Origin: Isotricha intestinalis | Taxonomy: Eukaryota > Ciliophora > Litostomatea > Vestibuliferida > Isotrichidae | Reading direction: 5' to 3' | DNA: 61,719 nt | Assembly: GCA_023807065.1 (NCBI GenBank) | Contig: JAJJLU010000377.1 | Location: forward strand, 1-61,719 | The notes under the pieces: generated by a model | Databases searched by the model: none | What the model saw: the letters and a program-made list of their open reading frames with translations, nothing else | Told to the model about the DNA's origin: nothing | Translations under genes and position numbers: made by a program | Part shown: positions 28,701 to 38,914 of the stretch, piece by piece | How the letters are laid out: each line of letters begins with the position of its first letter | Numbering within the stretch: the stretch's first letter is position 1

Positions 28701-30650
28701 TCTTGTCATATTGTAATTGCAATTATTAAAAAATTCAATTATATCATAAATTACTCCAACATAAATTTTATCATCAAATAATTCAATTTTTTTTTCTTCT
28801 AATATTGCATTAAAATTTTGAATGTTACTTTTTCCAGAAGATGAATTTATAGAGTCTAATTTAGAATAATTTGTTTTTAAATTATTTATAGTTGTTATTT
28901 TATCACTTGAATCAATTCTCGTTATTTGCTTTTCAGATAATTTTAATTTTCCTTTTTCAGTATTTGATAAACTAATATCTTCTTCTTTTTCATTTATATC
29001 ATTTTCATCTTCTTGAACTACCAATAAATTTTTTTTTTTTTTTATTATTTCTTTTAAACTTAATTGAACTGATGAATGAGGGGATATTATTGATACTTTT
29101 TTTGTTTTCCTTGGATCATTTTCTGGATCATGTACTCTTTGAATTGGTATTTCATTATGTTCACTTTTTACTTCTTCGAAACTTCTTCTAAAACAAAAAA
29201 ACAAGCATTGATTATTTTTATAATTATTATCTGATAATACTTTCTGAAGAAAAATTAATCTATTATCATTTTCTATATTTTCCTTTGTTATATTATCTAC
29301 TTTATCATTTTCTGATGAAAAAGATTCATTGATATTATCAATATCACCTTCATTATCTATTTTTTTTTCTTCTTCTTTTTTTTCTTCTAAATTTTGTTTT
29401 TTTTTTTCTTCTTCTCTTTTCTTTTCTTCTTTTTCTTCTCCATCGAACATTTTATATAAATTAATATTTTTATTCAAAATGAAGCTTTCAGGAATAAAAC
29501 CAGTTAAAGCGTAAAAAGGTTCATAATCACCACATTCATGGAAAGAATAAGATACTATTTTATAAGAATATAACTTTAATAAAGCTTTAGTTAAAATACA
29601 TGGCCAAATTTCTTCTAAAGAATCACATTTTGGTAAATAAAATTTATCTCTTTTATTTGTTGGCATAGTATCATCAATTTCAATTTTTCTTAATTTACCT
29701 AAATGATATAATTTGACCCAATATTTTCCTTTTGGATTATATACTGGAACATTATGTTCTTGAGGATAAATTTTTTGCCAAATTGTTTGATTTGTATTAA
29801 TATCTTTTATATTTTTATCTTTTATTATTTGATATATTGAAGCTAACCATCTAAAATATAATGGATATCCATCTTTCATGTTTATGTTACTTGGTGAAGC
29901 ATCAAATATTTTTTTTTTCTCCATATTTACTTCTGTTATTAAAGGCTCTAATTTTGGATCTTTTTTCTTTTCTTTTTTAAAATTTTCTATATATTCACTT
30001 TCTTTTTTTATTCTCTCTTGATATTCATCTTCATTTTCTTCTCTTTCTATAAATTTAACAACACTTATATTTAAAGGAGTATCTAATATTTTAAAATATT
30101 CTTTATATAATGATTTTTCCTCTTTTTTATTTAAACCTAATAAATCATCTCCTTCTTCACTATTTTCAGCACTTTCATGCTCTTCTTCTTTTTCATGAAT
30201 TTTCATTTTTCTCAAAGCTAATTCTTCTTTATATTTTTCATGTATTTTTTCTCTAAATTTATAACTTGATTTTTTTGGCATATTTCTTTTTATCGCTTCA
30301 TCTAATTTTATTTCAGTTATATAATATGAAGGACGAGACCATTTAATTTCATTTGAAAGAAAATCATTATAAAACGAATCTGGAAGAAAAATTTTGTCTT
30401 TTTGAGGATCTGAAAAAATTTCTTCTGGATTTTCTAAAAGAGGTTTTTGAAATGAATTTATGTCTATTTCTTCATTTGGCCATTCTTCTGATAATTCATT
30501 TGGATAATTCTGAGGAGAAAATACTTTTTCTGTTTCTGAAGGAGAAATTATTTCTTTTGGTTCTCTTATATGCTGATAGTTACTTGGTATTATTGTGTTT
30601 AATGGTTTACCATCTTTTCCTTTTTTATTATCTTTTTGGTTTTTTTTCAT
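25716..30650 (-). CDS. Androglobin-like calpain-fold protein (probable ciliary component)
   Basis: A 1644-residue protein. Residues about 255-390 match the calpain-like region of androglobin-type proteins: GYPLYFRWLASIYQIIKD, KYWVKLYHLGKLRKIEIDD with MPTNKRD, then LPKCDSLEEIWPCILTKAL and LTGFIPESF. The acidic DD-x-MP and IWP-x-L-x-KAL blocks correspond to calpain VDD-x-LP and WPxLLEKA. Later segments contain beta-rich C2-like or domain-III-like regions (about 900-1140 and 1210-1360) between Glu/Asn/Lys low-complexity linkers, and a helical C-terminus. I see no catalytic Cys motif (GxCW) and no recognisable globin. Androglobin is linked to cilia and flagella in other eukaryotes, which would suit this cell. 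It could be a different calpain-like CFAP. Confidence 0.75.
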   Translation of the reverse strand: MKKNQKDNKKGKDGKPLNTIIPSNYQHIREPKEIISPSETEKVFSPQNYPNELSEEWPNEEIDINSFQKPLLENPEEIFSDPQKDKIFLPDSFYNDFLSNEIKWSRPSYYITEIKLDEAIKRNMPKKSSYKFREKIHEKYKEELALRKMKIHEKEEEHESAENSEEGDDLLGLNKKEEKSLYKEYFKILDTPLNISVVKFIEREENEDEYQERIKKESEYIENFKKEKKKDPKLEPLITEVNMEKKKIFDASPSNINMKDGYPLYFRWLASIYQIIKDKNIKDINTNQTIWQKIYPQEHNVPVYNPKGKYWVKLYHLGKLRKIEIDDTMPTNKRDKFYLPKCDSLEEIWPCILTKALLKLYSYKIVSYSFHECGDYEPFYALTGFIPESFILNKNINLYKMFDGEEKEEKKREEEKKKQNLEEKKEEEKKIDNEGDIDNINESFSSENDKVDNITKENIENDNRLIFLQKVLSDNNYKNNQCLFFCFRRSFEEVKSEHNEIPIQRVHDPENDPRKTKKVSIISPHSSVQLSLKEIIKKKKNLLVVQEDENDINEKEEDISLSNTEKGKLKLSEKQITRIDSSDKITTINNLKTNYSKLDSINSSSGKSNIQNFNAILEEKKIELFDDKIYVGVIYDIIEFFNNCNYNMTRLIPIDFSDLRNMIKNFHVHNVFKQLSREEKREYIHQLKEIKMKQKEEKHKRIQALKENGKPYFSIKISNSSVFAHPFLIRHKDEEIEMAKKCILNNWSYPPIEYLENVYKETHQVIKTDSNEEENDNKNNNNEDGEEEKKQKRKHYTWSKDVYMHLIKNNIKQYENEVQPLIREEGTWIEPEDFFKCFDSFIMLYNPTYYQTLFDWDNLYYDTNDLFSVNNKNKVLHFIPNENTIKTYIILLFSVNSDKNNKLRDIPFTIHFKLLDKNNKIDEGKIITLNSFFGVKHIDDIKTDEEYFLIFTGGLFPTGFYMKFLCDFQIENLPYTDYLEKYQKFTKNTFNIEHGNLQKNEISVLLRLSITLESKTDFLIVNNNTKDMYLNEFIEIFICENGNSNIKRQISFDNIFELEPRQYYLVLVLTPPYNVEQNEFTIDVLSSTHEDKILDVSNTNTAIPGEDQKIDAKIEQIEQISPYNITDKYKPNKHFILFKEFLFTGDIVYATLNIKLRRLMNKKEEEEGENENENEQNEQKDKQNKNNNNNNENEKNELIEVPFEKPIRMKLELIDREKNIIFTSDFYNSITLHNIILETTTSNIQDQKNKKTKVENNENQENENSPYRLICYLDETELPEDFNITNIEGIEWIIRIYPSDTIGFCEDTSKEDLEKAIINSWEENEPGRKEKAKNSRRRFLLYQKKLNGEELDEEEEQFLSEPRKRKNEIENEENNNNINNNKNVKGKDNKKGKVEEVKNEEKERTKLNFNKKTSTVNQHSSLFIKNFLHYAYDKRTITFDHAIQQEDKQLNTTQIKNEKQENIIKQFEDNEKNNNENEDDIEKRKNDLVEESKKIHEEIIENRKKGNNLEDILKSREKIKGNLLAQIEAEEKLKNLINEMENLNNNESEEKDKKKKETNKFDFNGAYEVYKEIIQTGLHSNLIDKAFNLLSKIKEESINEEITKFGKGKEKELKAFVQKALDDIHQNNWHISEGFMDKLDEIIA

Positions 30651-30806
30651 ATTGAGTTATTATTTTTTATTAAATTATTTATATAATAAAAAAATGAAAG
30701 TCAATTTGAAAAACATATAAATTAAAATATTTATTTCTAATTAAATAAAAATAAACAAATAAAAAATAAATTAATCCAATTAAAAAATTTTCAAAATTAA
30801 AAAAAT

Positions 30807-31439
30807 ATGACAAACGAAGATAACTACGATATGATATTAAAATTAGTATTAATAGGAGATTCCTTTGTGGGTAAAACAAACATAATGTCAAAATATTTAA
30901 AAAATGAATTTCATGAGGATTCAAAGGCAACAGTGGGAGTAGAATTTGGTTCAAAAAAATTTGAGATTGAAGGAGTATCAATAAAAGCTCAAATTTGGGA
31001 CACAGCAGGTCAAGAAAGATACAAATCAATAACAAATGCATATTATAAAGGATCAAAAGGGGCTTTTGTTGTTTATGATATTACTAGAAAAGAAACTTTT
31101 GATTCTGTAGATAAATGGATTTCTGATTTAAAACAAAGTGGAGATAAAAAAATTACTATTTTATTAATTGGAAATAAAAATGATTTAGATAATCAAAGAA
31201 AAATCAGTAAAGAACAAGGAGAAGAAAAAGCTAAAAGTTTTGGAGTTGCTTTTCTTGAAACTTCTGCTTTTAATGGATATAATTTAGATAAGGCTTTTGA
31301 TCTTATGATTAAAGAAGTTTATGATAAATGTCATGCTGAGTTAGATGAAGATGATGGATTTCAATCTTTTGGAAATGGAGAAGATATTAGTTTGGCTAAA
31401 AGCAATAATAATACTACTAAAAAAAAAGAATGTTGTTAA
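30807..31439 (+). CDS. Rab GTPase, Rab11/Rab2-like
   Basis: A 210-residue small GTPase with all nucleotide-binding boxes: P-loop GDSFVGKTN at about residues 17-25, the switch I ATVGVEF, WDTAGQERY, NKND, and ETSA near the C-terminus. It ends in a double cysteine (KKKECC) for geranylgeranylation. The switch regions and the -CC tail fit Rab11- or Rab2-type proteins, which act in recycling-endosome or Golgi traffic; the precise subfamily needs a tree. It is divergent from the androglobin-like gene, with 156 bp between starts. Confidence 0.93.
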   Translation: MTNEDNYDMILKLVLIGDSFVGKTNIMSKYLKNEFHEDSKATVGVEFGSKKFEIEGVSIKAQIWDTAGQERYKSITNAYYKGSKGAFVVYDITRKETFDSVDKWISDLKQSGDKKITILLIGNKNDLDNQRKISKEQGEEKAKSFGVAFLETSAFNGYNLDKAFDLMIKEVYDKCHAELDEDDGFQSFGNGEDISLAKSNNNTTKKKECC

Positions 31440-32787
31440 AAAAATTATTTTTTTTATTTATGAAATAAATAATTTTTTATGTAATTTTATTTATAGTAAT
31501 TGATTTTTGTAATATTTTTATACACTCTTATAATATTCTAATCAAGTTAAATTTTATATATATAAATTTTGTACACATTTTTATATTACTAAATTTATAA
31601 CAAATCAAAAATAAACCAACAAAAATATATTGAAATTATAATAACATAAAAAATGTATATCATTTATACATAAAATATATAGGTTTAGGATTAATTCAAT
31701 TATAAATATTTTTTCAAATATTTATATCTTATTGATATTAAAATTAAATTTCTGAATGAAAGTTTTTAAAATTTTACATTAAAGTTGATTATTGATTTTT
31801 GTGAAAAATATAGTGAATGATTGTTAGAATAATTGTTAATATATTATTTTTCAATTTATATTCTAATATTATTATTTATATTCATTTTCATATTTTTTCT
31901 TTATTTTCTTATTTCATTATTTTCCATATTCTTCATATAATATTTTGTTTTTTAATGATGTGGAAATAATAATATATTGTTCATTATTTTGATTATTTTT
32001 TTTCATCTTTGGACAAAAAAAATATAATATCAGAAGATTTAATTTTAATAAAAAATTTTCCATATTCTCTGAAATAAATAGTGATGATAAAAGTAAAAGA
32101 ATAGATAAATATGGAATAATAAAATTGGAATCAATTTTCAACCAAAAATTCTAAAAGGAATATCTAAATTATTGAAATGATATTATAATTTAGGATAAAA
32201 GTTTTTAATGTCTATTTATATTTAGTAATGTATTATATTCTTTATATTTCTAATGGATTTTTAAAATTCTCCATATTATTATTTTTTATATAATCTTTTA
32301 AGAATATATACCTTAAAATTTTTTTTTGGAAAAATTCTGGGTTTAAAAATAGGAATAATATGATGAAAATTTAATTTTAAATGATGTTTAGTTTTTTCCA
32401 GTAATAATCAAAAAATTCTTAAAAAAAATTATTTCTATTTAATGTTTTTTTTTAATTAATTATTTAAAATCAAACAACAAAAAAGAATTAATTATTAAAA
32501 TTATCTTTTTTGAAAATTTTAATGAATTGTAAATTGATATATATATTCTTTTATCTCTAATATATTCTTATACACAACAATAATATTATTAAGTAAAATA
32601 ATGTTTTTATATTTATGATATAAAAATTAATAAAGGTATTTTCTTGTAAAATCAAAAATAAAAAATTTTTAAATCTCATTCCATAATCCTTCTTATAAAA
32701 ACGTTAAGGAAAAAATATAAGATATAAAAATTAATTAATAAATCTCAAACTATATATCCAAAAAAAAGGAATAATTGTATTTTAAAA
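31440..32787. other. Intergenic region with a possible gene relic
   Basis: About 1.35 kb between two plus-strand genes. Most of it is A/T-rich with no clear signal. On the plus strand at roughly 31930-32155 one frame reads as a hydrophobic segment followed by a polar tail (KKFSIFSEINSDDKSKRIDK, ending at TAA 32152-32154), interrupted by one TGA. This may be the remnant or the end of a membrane-protein gene, but A/T-rich DNA yields such frames by chance, so I leave it uncalled. Confidence 0.3.
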
Positions 32788-35700
32788 ATGGAATCGAAAA
32801 TAAAATCAAAATTTGAAAATGTGGAGGAGCCAAACTTCCCAAAAATGGAGGAGAAAATATTAGAATTTTGGAAAAAAATAAAAGCATTTGAGACACAATT
32901 AGAAAAATCAAAAGGAAAGACTCCATATACTTTTCTAGATGGACCTCCCTTTGCAACAGGAAAACCTCATTATGGTCACTTGACAGCAGGTACATTGAAA
33001 GACGTAGTGACACGATACTGGACTCAAAGAGGTCATTATTGCAAAAGGATATTTGGTTGGGACACTCATGGTCTCCCCATTGAAGTCTTAATAAATAAAC
33101 AATTAGGAATTAATTCCAAAAAAGATTTAATGAAATTTGGTGTTGAAAAATATAATAATGAATGTAGAAATATTGTTATGAAATATGCTAATGATTGGAA
33201 ATATTATACTGAAAGATATGGAAGATGGATTGATTTCGAAAATGATTATAGAACTTGTTATGCTTCTTATATGGAAACTGGATGGTGGATTTTTAAACAA
33301 ATTTATGATAAAGGGAAAGTTTATAGAAAATGTAAAATTATGCCTTTTTCATGTGCTTGTAATACTCCACTTTCCAATTTTGAAGCTGGGGAAAATTATC
33401 AAAATGTTAGTGATCCTTCTATTGTTGTTACTTTCCCTGTTATTGGACAAGATAATCTTAAAATTCTCGCTTGGACAACTACTCCTTGGACTTTACCATC
33501 AAATGTTTTTCTTACTGTTAATGCTAATATGACTTATGTTCAAATAAAATTAAATTTCAGAGGTGAAGATACTCAATTTATTTTAGCAGAAACTCGATTG
33601 AAGGAAGTAATGAAAATGATAAAAGTAAAAGAAGGAGAATATGAAATAGTGAAAAAAATGAAAGGAAATGAATTAACATCATATGAATATGAACCATTAT
33701 TTAAAGATTTTTATGAAGAAAATAAGAAAAGAGGTTGTTTCAAAGTATATTGTGCAGATTATGTAACAGATGCTGATGGTACAGGAGTAGTACATAATGC
33801 ACCAGGTTTTGGTGAAGACGATTATCAAATTGGATGTCAATATAATTTATGTGATCCTGATCATCCTCTTTGTCCAGTTGATGATGATGGATGTTTTACT
33901 AAAGAATTCCCTTTCTGTGAAGGAATTTATTTCAAAGATGCTGATAAAAAAATAATAGAAAGATTAACTCAAGAAAAAAGACTTTTATGTCATGAAACAA
34001 TAATCCATAAATATCCTTTTTGTTATAGAACAAATACACCATTAATGTATAGAGCAATTCCATCTTGGTTTATTAAAGTTGAGGATTTAAGAGAAGAATT
34101 AGTTAAAATTAATAATACTACATATTGGGTCCCTAAATATGTACAAGAAAAAAGATTTGGTAGTTGGCTTGCTAATGCACGTGATTGGTGTGTTAGCCGT
34201 AATCGAGTTTGGGGAAATCCAATTCCTATTTGGGTAAGTGATGATATGGAAGAAAGAGTTTGTGTTGGTTCTATTAAGGAATTAGAAGAGTTAAGTGGAG
34301 TAAAAAATATTACTGATCTTCATAGAGATTTTATAGATAAAATTACAATTCCTTCTAAAAAAGGAAAAGGAGATTTACATAGAATTGAAGAAGTCTTTGA
34401 TTGTTGGTTCGAAAGTGGAAGTTCTCCTTTTGCTCAAAATCATTATCCTTTTGAAATGAATGACGAAGAATTAAATAAGCAATTTCCTTATGATTTTATC
34501 GCTGAAGGATTAGATCAAACAAGAGGATGGTTCTATACTTTAACTGTTATTTCTACTATTTTATTTCATAAGAGTCCTTACAAGAATTTAATAGTCAATG
34601 GTTTAGTACTTGATGAACATGGAGAAAAATACAGTAAATCGAAAGGAAATATTGAAGATCCTAAAATTTTATTTGATACTTATGGAGCTGATGTTGTTAG
34701 ATTATATTTAATGGATTCTCCTTTAGTTAAAGGGCAAAGTTTAAAATTTAGCAAAAATGGTTTAAAACAAAAATTAAAAGATGTATTTTTACCTTTATAT
34801 AACTCATATAAATTCCTTATTCAAAATATTCAAAGATATGAAAATGTTTTTGGTAAAAATTTCGTTTATAATCCTAATTTATTATTTGAACCAAATTTAA
34901 ATATTACTGATAAATGGATAGTAGCTTATGAACAAAGATTAATTAAATTTTTTAATCAAGAAATGGAAGCATATAGATTATATACTGTAACAGGAGAATT
35001 ATTATCTTTCTTAGATAAATTAACTAATTGGTATATAAGATTAAATAGAGGAAGAATAAAAGGTGATTTTGGAGAGGAAGAATGTACTAATTCACTTAAT
35101 ATACTTTTTGGAACTACTTTAAATTTATGTTTATTATTCTCTCCTTTTATTCCTTTTATTACTGAATCTATTTATCAAAATTTAAAAAATGGTTTACCTG
35201 AAGATTCTAAATTAATTGAAGGATCTATTCATTTTCTTCAAATTCCAGAATACAATGAAAAATTACTTGATGCTAAAATAGAAAAAATAATGGAAAATAT
35301 GATTACAGTAATTGAATTAGGAAGAAAATTAAGAGAAAGTAAAAAATTATCATTAAAAAGACCTATAGCAAAATTAATAGTAATAAATTATGATAAAAAT
35401 TTCTTAGATAATTTAAAAATAGTAGAAAATTATATTATTGATGAATTAAACACAAATGAAATAGAATATTTGGAAGACGAAGATAAATATATTAAATTAG
35501 GAATAAAACCAAATTATCAAATTTTATATCAAAAAACAAAAGAAATAAAAGATACAATGTTAACAGAAGGAAAAGAAGATGATCCTCAATTAAAAAAAGA
35601 AGAAGAAGAAGCTAAAAAAGAAGCAAATAAAATTGCAGATGAAATCAAAAAATTAAATGAAAGTCAAATAAGAGAATTGACTAAAAATAATGAAATAAAA

Positions 35701-36138
35701 GTTAATGATAATACAATATTATTTAATCAAGTATTAATAGAAAAAAAATTTTTACCAGAATATCAAAAAGATAAAGTTATTGTTTCATTATCAAATTCAG
35801 AATGTGGAATAAGAATAGATTCAACAACAAATGAAAAAATAATTGAAAGTTATTTATCAAGAGAAATAATAAATAGAATTCAAAAATTAAGAAAAGAAAC
35901 TGGAATTAAAATTTCTGATGTTATTAATATATGTTATGCTTTCGAAGGTGATGTTAAAAATTTAAAAAAAGTTAGTGAAAATTATAAAGATAATATTGAA
36001 AAAGTTATAAAAGCTCCTTTTAATCCTATTGAAAATAAACCTGGAGATGAATTTAAATTGCATAAATCTGAAAAATTCGAAATTGGAGAAGATAAAGAAA
36101 AAGAAGTGATTATAATTTCCATTTTTAAAAAAGATTAG
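32788..36138 (+). CDS. IARS1: Cytosolic isoleucyl-tRNA synthetase
   Basis: A 1116-residue class I aminoacyl-tRNA synthetase. The HIGH-type signature is HYGH at residues 61-64 within DGPPFATGKPHYGH, and the KMSKS-type signature is KYSKSKGN near 612-620. The editing (CP1) domain shows WTTTPWTLPSN and GTGVVHNAPGFGEDDY. The acceptor-binding blocks (DCWFESGSSPFAQ, FIAEGLDQTRGWFYTL) and the extended C-terminus match the eukaryotic cytosolic IleRS. It charges tRNA-Ile. No signal or mitochondrial presequence is seen. The stop is TAG, one of two TAG terminators here and evidence that TAG is not read as Gln. Confidence 0.97.
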   Translation: MESKIKSKFENVEEPNFPKMEEKILEFWKKIKAFETQLEKSKGKTPYTFLDGPPFATGKPHYGHLTAGTLKDVVTRYWTQRGHYCKRIFGWDTHGLPIEVLINKQLGINSKKDLMKFGVEKYNNECRNIVMKYANDWKYYTERYGRWIDFENDYRTCYASYMETGWWIFKQIYDKGKVYRKCKIMPFSCACNTPLSNFEAGENYQNVSDPSIVVTFPVIGQDNLKILAWTTTPWTLPSNVFLTVNANMTYVQIKLNFRGEDTQFILAETRLKEVMKMIKVKEGEYEIVKKMKGNELTSYEYEPLFKDFYEENKKRGCFKVYCADYVTDADGTGVVHNAPGFGEDDYQIGCQYNLCDPDHPLCPVDDDGCFTKEFPFCEGIYFKDADKKIIERLTQEKRLLCHETIIHKYPFCYRTNTPLMYRAIPSWFIKVEDLREELVKINNTTYWVPKYVQEKRFGSWLANARDWCVSRNRVWGNPIPIWVSDDMEERVCVGSIKELEELSGVKNITDLHRDFIDKITIPSKKGKGDLHRIEEVFDCWFESGSSPFAQNHYPFEMNDEELNKQFPYDFIAEGLDQTRGWFYTLTVISTILFHKSPYKNLIVNGLVLDEHGEKYSKSKGNIEDPKILFDTYGADVVRLYLMDSPLVKGQSLKFSKNGLKQKLKDVFLPLYNSYKFLIQNIQRYENVFGKNFVYNPNLLFEPNLNITDKWIVAYEQRLIKFFNQEMEAYRLYTVTGELLSFLDKLTNWYIRLNRGRIKGDFGEEECTNSLNILFGTTLNLCLLFSPFIPFITESIYQNLKNGLPEDSKLIEGSIHFLQIPEYNEKLLDAKIEKIMENMITVIELGRKLRESKKLSLKRPIAKLIVINYDKNFLDNLKIVENYIIDELNTNEIEYLEDEDKYIKLGIKPNYQILYQKTKEIKDTMLTEGKEDDPQLKKEEEEAKKEANKIADEIKKLNESQIRELTKNNEIKVNDNTILFNQVLIEKKFLPEYQKDKVIVSLSNSECGIRIDSTTNEKIIESYLSREIINRIQKLRKETGIKISDVINICYAFEGDVKNLKKVSENYKDNIEKVIKAPFNPIENKPGDEFKLHKSEKFEIGEDKEKEVIIISIFKKD

Positions 36139-36305
36139 AATTAGTTTTTAAATCAAAAATTTATTTTTAAAATTATAAAAAGAATTTCTTTATTATATAT
36201 ATTTCATTTAAATTTTTAAAAAGAGAAAATAAATAATAATAATAATTAAAATATAATAAAGTTTATCATTTTTTATAAAAGAAAAAACATATTTTAAAAA
36301 ATAAA

Positions 36306-37316
36306 ATGTCAACTCAAAATTTATATATAAGTGAAAAAGACCAAGATTATAAAAAAAGAAAAATAATAACTTTCCAAGGAGATGACATAGGATTTAAAAT
36401 AGTTCATGGAAATAGAAAAGATGTAATAGATATGAAATTAAATAGAGAGCATGTAATAGATAATATGGAAAAAAAAATGAGATTTAATGATATTGTAAAA
36501 CAATATAATCTTTTTTTTAATAAAAAATTAAAAGTATACGATAAAAAATATATTAATGATTTAGTTGATTTATTAGATAATAATGATTTTGATTATTCAA
36601 AAAAAAGAAAATTAATTGAATTCAATAAAAAAATTAGATTATTTCATAATAGTAATGAAAATTTAAGTAAAAATTATTTAAAAACAATTGAACCAAAAAA
36701 TAATATTAAAAATTATTTTAATCAAACTACAAAAAATTTTAAATTTAATTCAAAATTAAAAAAAAGTATAAGACTTATTAAAAGACAAGAAAGTTTTAAA
36801 AGAGTTTTAAGTGAAAATGAAATAAAAGAAGAAGAAATAAATTCTTTGGAAATTCAAAAAATAAAAAGTCATAATGATTTATTATATTCGCCAACAATAA
36901 ATAATAAATTAAATGAAAAAAAACTAGAAAGTAATAAAAAAGAAAAAAGATATTATGTAAGTAAAATATCAAAAAAAAAAACTTTGTCAAATTTAGATGC
37001 ACAAAATTTAATTATTTCTTTTGATAAAAAATCAGAAAGAATGGAAACCTTAGATTCATATAAAAGAAGATATTTATCTTATTTATCTGATTCTAATTTA
37101 AGAATGAATGTAAATAATAATAATAAATATAATAGTTCTTATTTTGATGAAAGTTTAAAAGAAAAATCTTACGTTTTAAAAAAATTCAGAAGAGAAAAAT
37201 TAATTCCTTTGGGTTGCCGAATAAGAACAATTGATATAATTAAAAGCAAACCTTTAATTTTTCAAAAACCTTTTAGTATGCTTGGAGAATTTTATAAGAG
37301 ATATAAATATTATTGA
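36306..37316 (+). CDS. Basic protein of unknown function
   Basis: A 336-residue, very basic Lys/Asn/Ser-rich protein with no recognised domain. The N-terminal 110 residues are the most structured, with a predicted helix at DNMEKKMRFNDIVKQYNLFF. The C-terminus contains KKFRREKLIPLGCRIRTID. It ends in TGA at 37314-37316. No signal peptide or membrane helix is present. It could be a cytoskeletal-associated or nuclear protein, but nothing in the sequence decides this. The open frame and codon use are like those of its neighbours. Confidence 0.7.
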   Translation: MSTQNLYISEKDQDYKKRKIITFQGDDIGFKIVHGNRKDVIDMKLNREHVIDNMEKKMRFNDIVKQYNLFFNKKLKVYDKKYINDLVDLLDNNDFDYSKKRKLIEFNKKIRLFHNSNENLSKNYLKTIEPKNNIKNYFNQTTKNFKFNSKLKKSIRLIKRQESFKRVLSENEIKEEEINSLEIQKIKSHNDLLYSPTINNKLNEKKLESNKKEKRYYVSKISKKKTLSNLDAQNLIISFDKKSERMETLDSYKRRYLSYLSDSNLRMNVNNNNKYNSSYFDESLKEKSYVLKKFRREKLIPLGCRIRTIDIIKSKPLIFQKPFSMLGEFYKRYKYY

Positions 37317-37498
37317 TTTTTTTTTATGTTTAGATGAAAAATATTAATTAATTGATTATATCATAATTTATTCATTTATATCATTATTATTTTTTGGATA
37401 AGTTATATAAAATTATATTATTATAAATTATTATATACCAGATAATTTATATTTAAAAAATGATTATATTATTTTTTAATATATTTACTAATTAAACA

Positions 37499-38788
37499 TT
37501 AAATTTCTCTGTTAGGTATATAATCATAATTTTCAATAACTTTATTTATTCTTTTTCCTTTATTTTTTCTTAAAAATTTATATAAATAAACTATCAATAA
37601 TATTGCAATAAATATCAAAAATACTAAAATAACAACGAATAATATATTATTAGAAGTTAAATTGCCTCTTTTTTTTGTATAAATTCCAATTATTTTTTTA
37701 TTTTGATCAATAACAATAGAATGTTTTTTAAAAAATGGTTCTCCAAAAACCCATTTTCTATCCATTACTTGGTTATTTTTATAATAAAATCCAATTAAAA
37801 AATAATATTTTTTTTCAAACATTTGAAAAAGCTCATTAAATCCAAGTTCAAAGTTAAATCTATCATAAATAAAAATAAGTTTTTTAAATTTTTCTACATT
37901 TATATCTTTATCACAATAAAAGAATAAAAATTGATTTTTTTCATCTAAAATATAACTTTCAATTATTTTTTGATGACATATATTATTATTTAAATATTCT
38001 TCAAAAAAATCATCAAAAATTTTATTATAAAACATTTTAGTACCAATAATAGCGTTAATTGAAGGTTCTAAAAATCCAAAATTAAAAGTAAACAAACTTT
38101 CATTATCATAAAAAATTTTTTGGCTTTTTAAATTCCATTTAACATAAGTAGTATCAATTTCATTAGTAACTTTAATTAAATCTTCATCATTATAATTATC
38201 ATCATAATCACTTAAATATCCTCCTAAAATTAAATTAAAATTATTAAAATCAAAACTAAAAGCATATGTATTAATATAATTATTAGCTTTTAATTGTTTT
38301 AATAAACTTGTATCCCCTAAATTTATGTGTCTAACAAAATTAGTATCTAGTCCTAAAACTCCTGTTTCATTTATTATTAATTTTGTAGCTAAAATAAATG
38401 TTATTTCTTGATGAGTTTTATTGTTTTTTTCAAAATAAAATTTATCAATTGATTTTATTCCATAAGAAAAATCTTGATAATCAAATTTTTCACTATTATT
38501 TTTTAATTTTCTATACGACGATGATTTCATTTCATCATATTTGATTATATTTGGATTTTTTATTTGAGAACTTGATATATAAGTTGGGTATTGATTTAAT
38601 TTTAATGTTAATGGAAGATTTTGATTTGGAGTTCCTATTTCTAGTTCACAGATTAATTTACTATTTAGTAAAGAATCAATATAATTATCTTCTGTTATTT
38701 TTTCTTTATATTTTTTTTCAAAGGGAATTTTTATATAATTCAAAGATAAATTTATATTTATGATTATGAAGAAGGAGAAAAAAAACAT
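37499..38788 (-). CDS. Aspartyl-protease-fold membrane protein lacking catalytic motifs
   Basis: A 429-residue protein with an N-terminal signal peptide (FFFSFFIIININLSL), a pepsin-like fold and a C-terminal transmembrane helix at about 385-408 followed by a basic tail. Fold markers are ELEIGTPNQNLPLTLKL, LGLDTNF and FGEPFFKKHSIVIDQNKKIIG, the typical end block of A1 peptidases. Where the first catalytic DTGS should follow GTPxQ, the sequence is KLNQYPTYISSS. At the second site (normally DTGT before AIIG) it reads LEPSINAIIGTKMF. Both catalytic Asp residues appear lost, so it is probably a pseudoenzyme or receptor-like surface/vacuolar protein. I am confident of the fold, less so of the absence of activity. 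Confidence 0.78.
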   Translation of the reverse strand: MFFFSFFIIININLSLNYIKIPFEKKYKEKITEDNYIDSLLNSKLICELEIGTPNQNLPLTLKLNQYPTYISSSQIKNPNIIKYDEMKSSSYRKLKNNSEKFDYQDFSYGIKSIDKFYFEKNNKTHQEITFILATKLIINETGVLGLDTNFVRHINLGDTSLLKQLKANNYINTYAFSFDFNNFNLILGGYLSDYDDNYNDEDLIKVTNEIDTTYVKWNLKSQKIFYDNESLFTFNFGFLEPSINAIIGTKMFYNKIFDDFFEEYLNNNICHQKIIESYILDEKNQFLFFYCDKDINVEKFKKLIFIYDRFNFELGFNELFQMFEKKYYFLIGFYYKNNQVMDRKWVFGEPFFKKHSIVIDQNKKIIGIYTKKRGNLTSNNILFVVILVFLIFIAILLIVYLYKFLRKNKGKRINKVIENYDYIPNREI

Positions 38789-38914
38789 ATTATATATTTT
38801 ATTTTATATTAAAAAACTTAGAAAAATAAAATATAAAATTAAAAAAATTTTTGAAAATAATATTTTATAAATATTAGATAGAACCGAAAACCCAAAGAAA
38901 AAAAAAATATTGTT

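Noticed and set aside
30679..31056. Minus-strand frame overlapping the Rab gene
   Set aside because: The plus strand encodes a complete Rab with all G boxes; this frame is its antisense shadow.
31917..32141. 74-residue minus-strand hydrophobic ORF
   Set aside because: The plus strand at the same place reads more like a protein tail; neither is strong enough to call as a gene.
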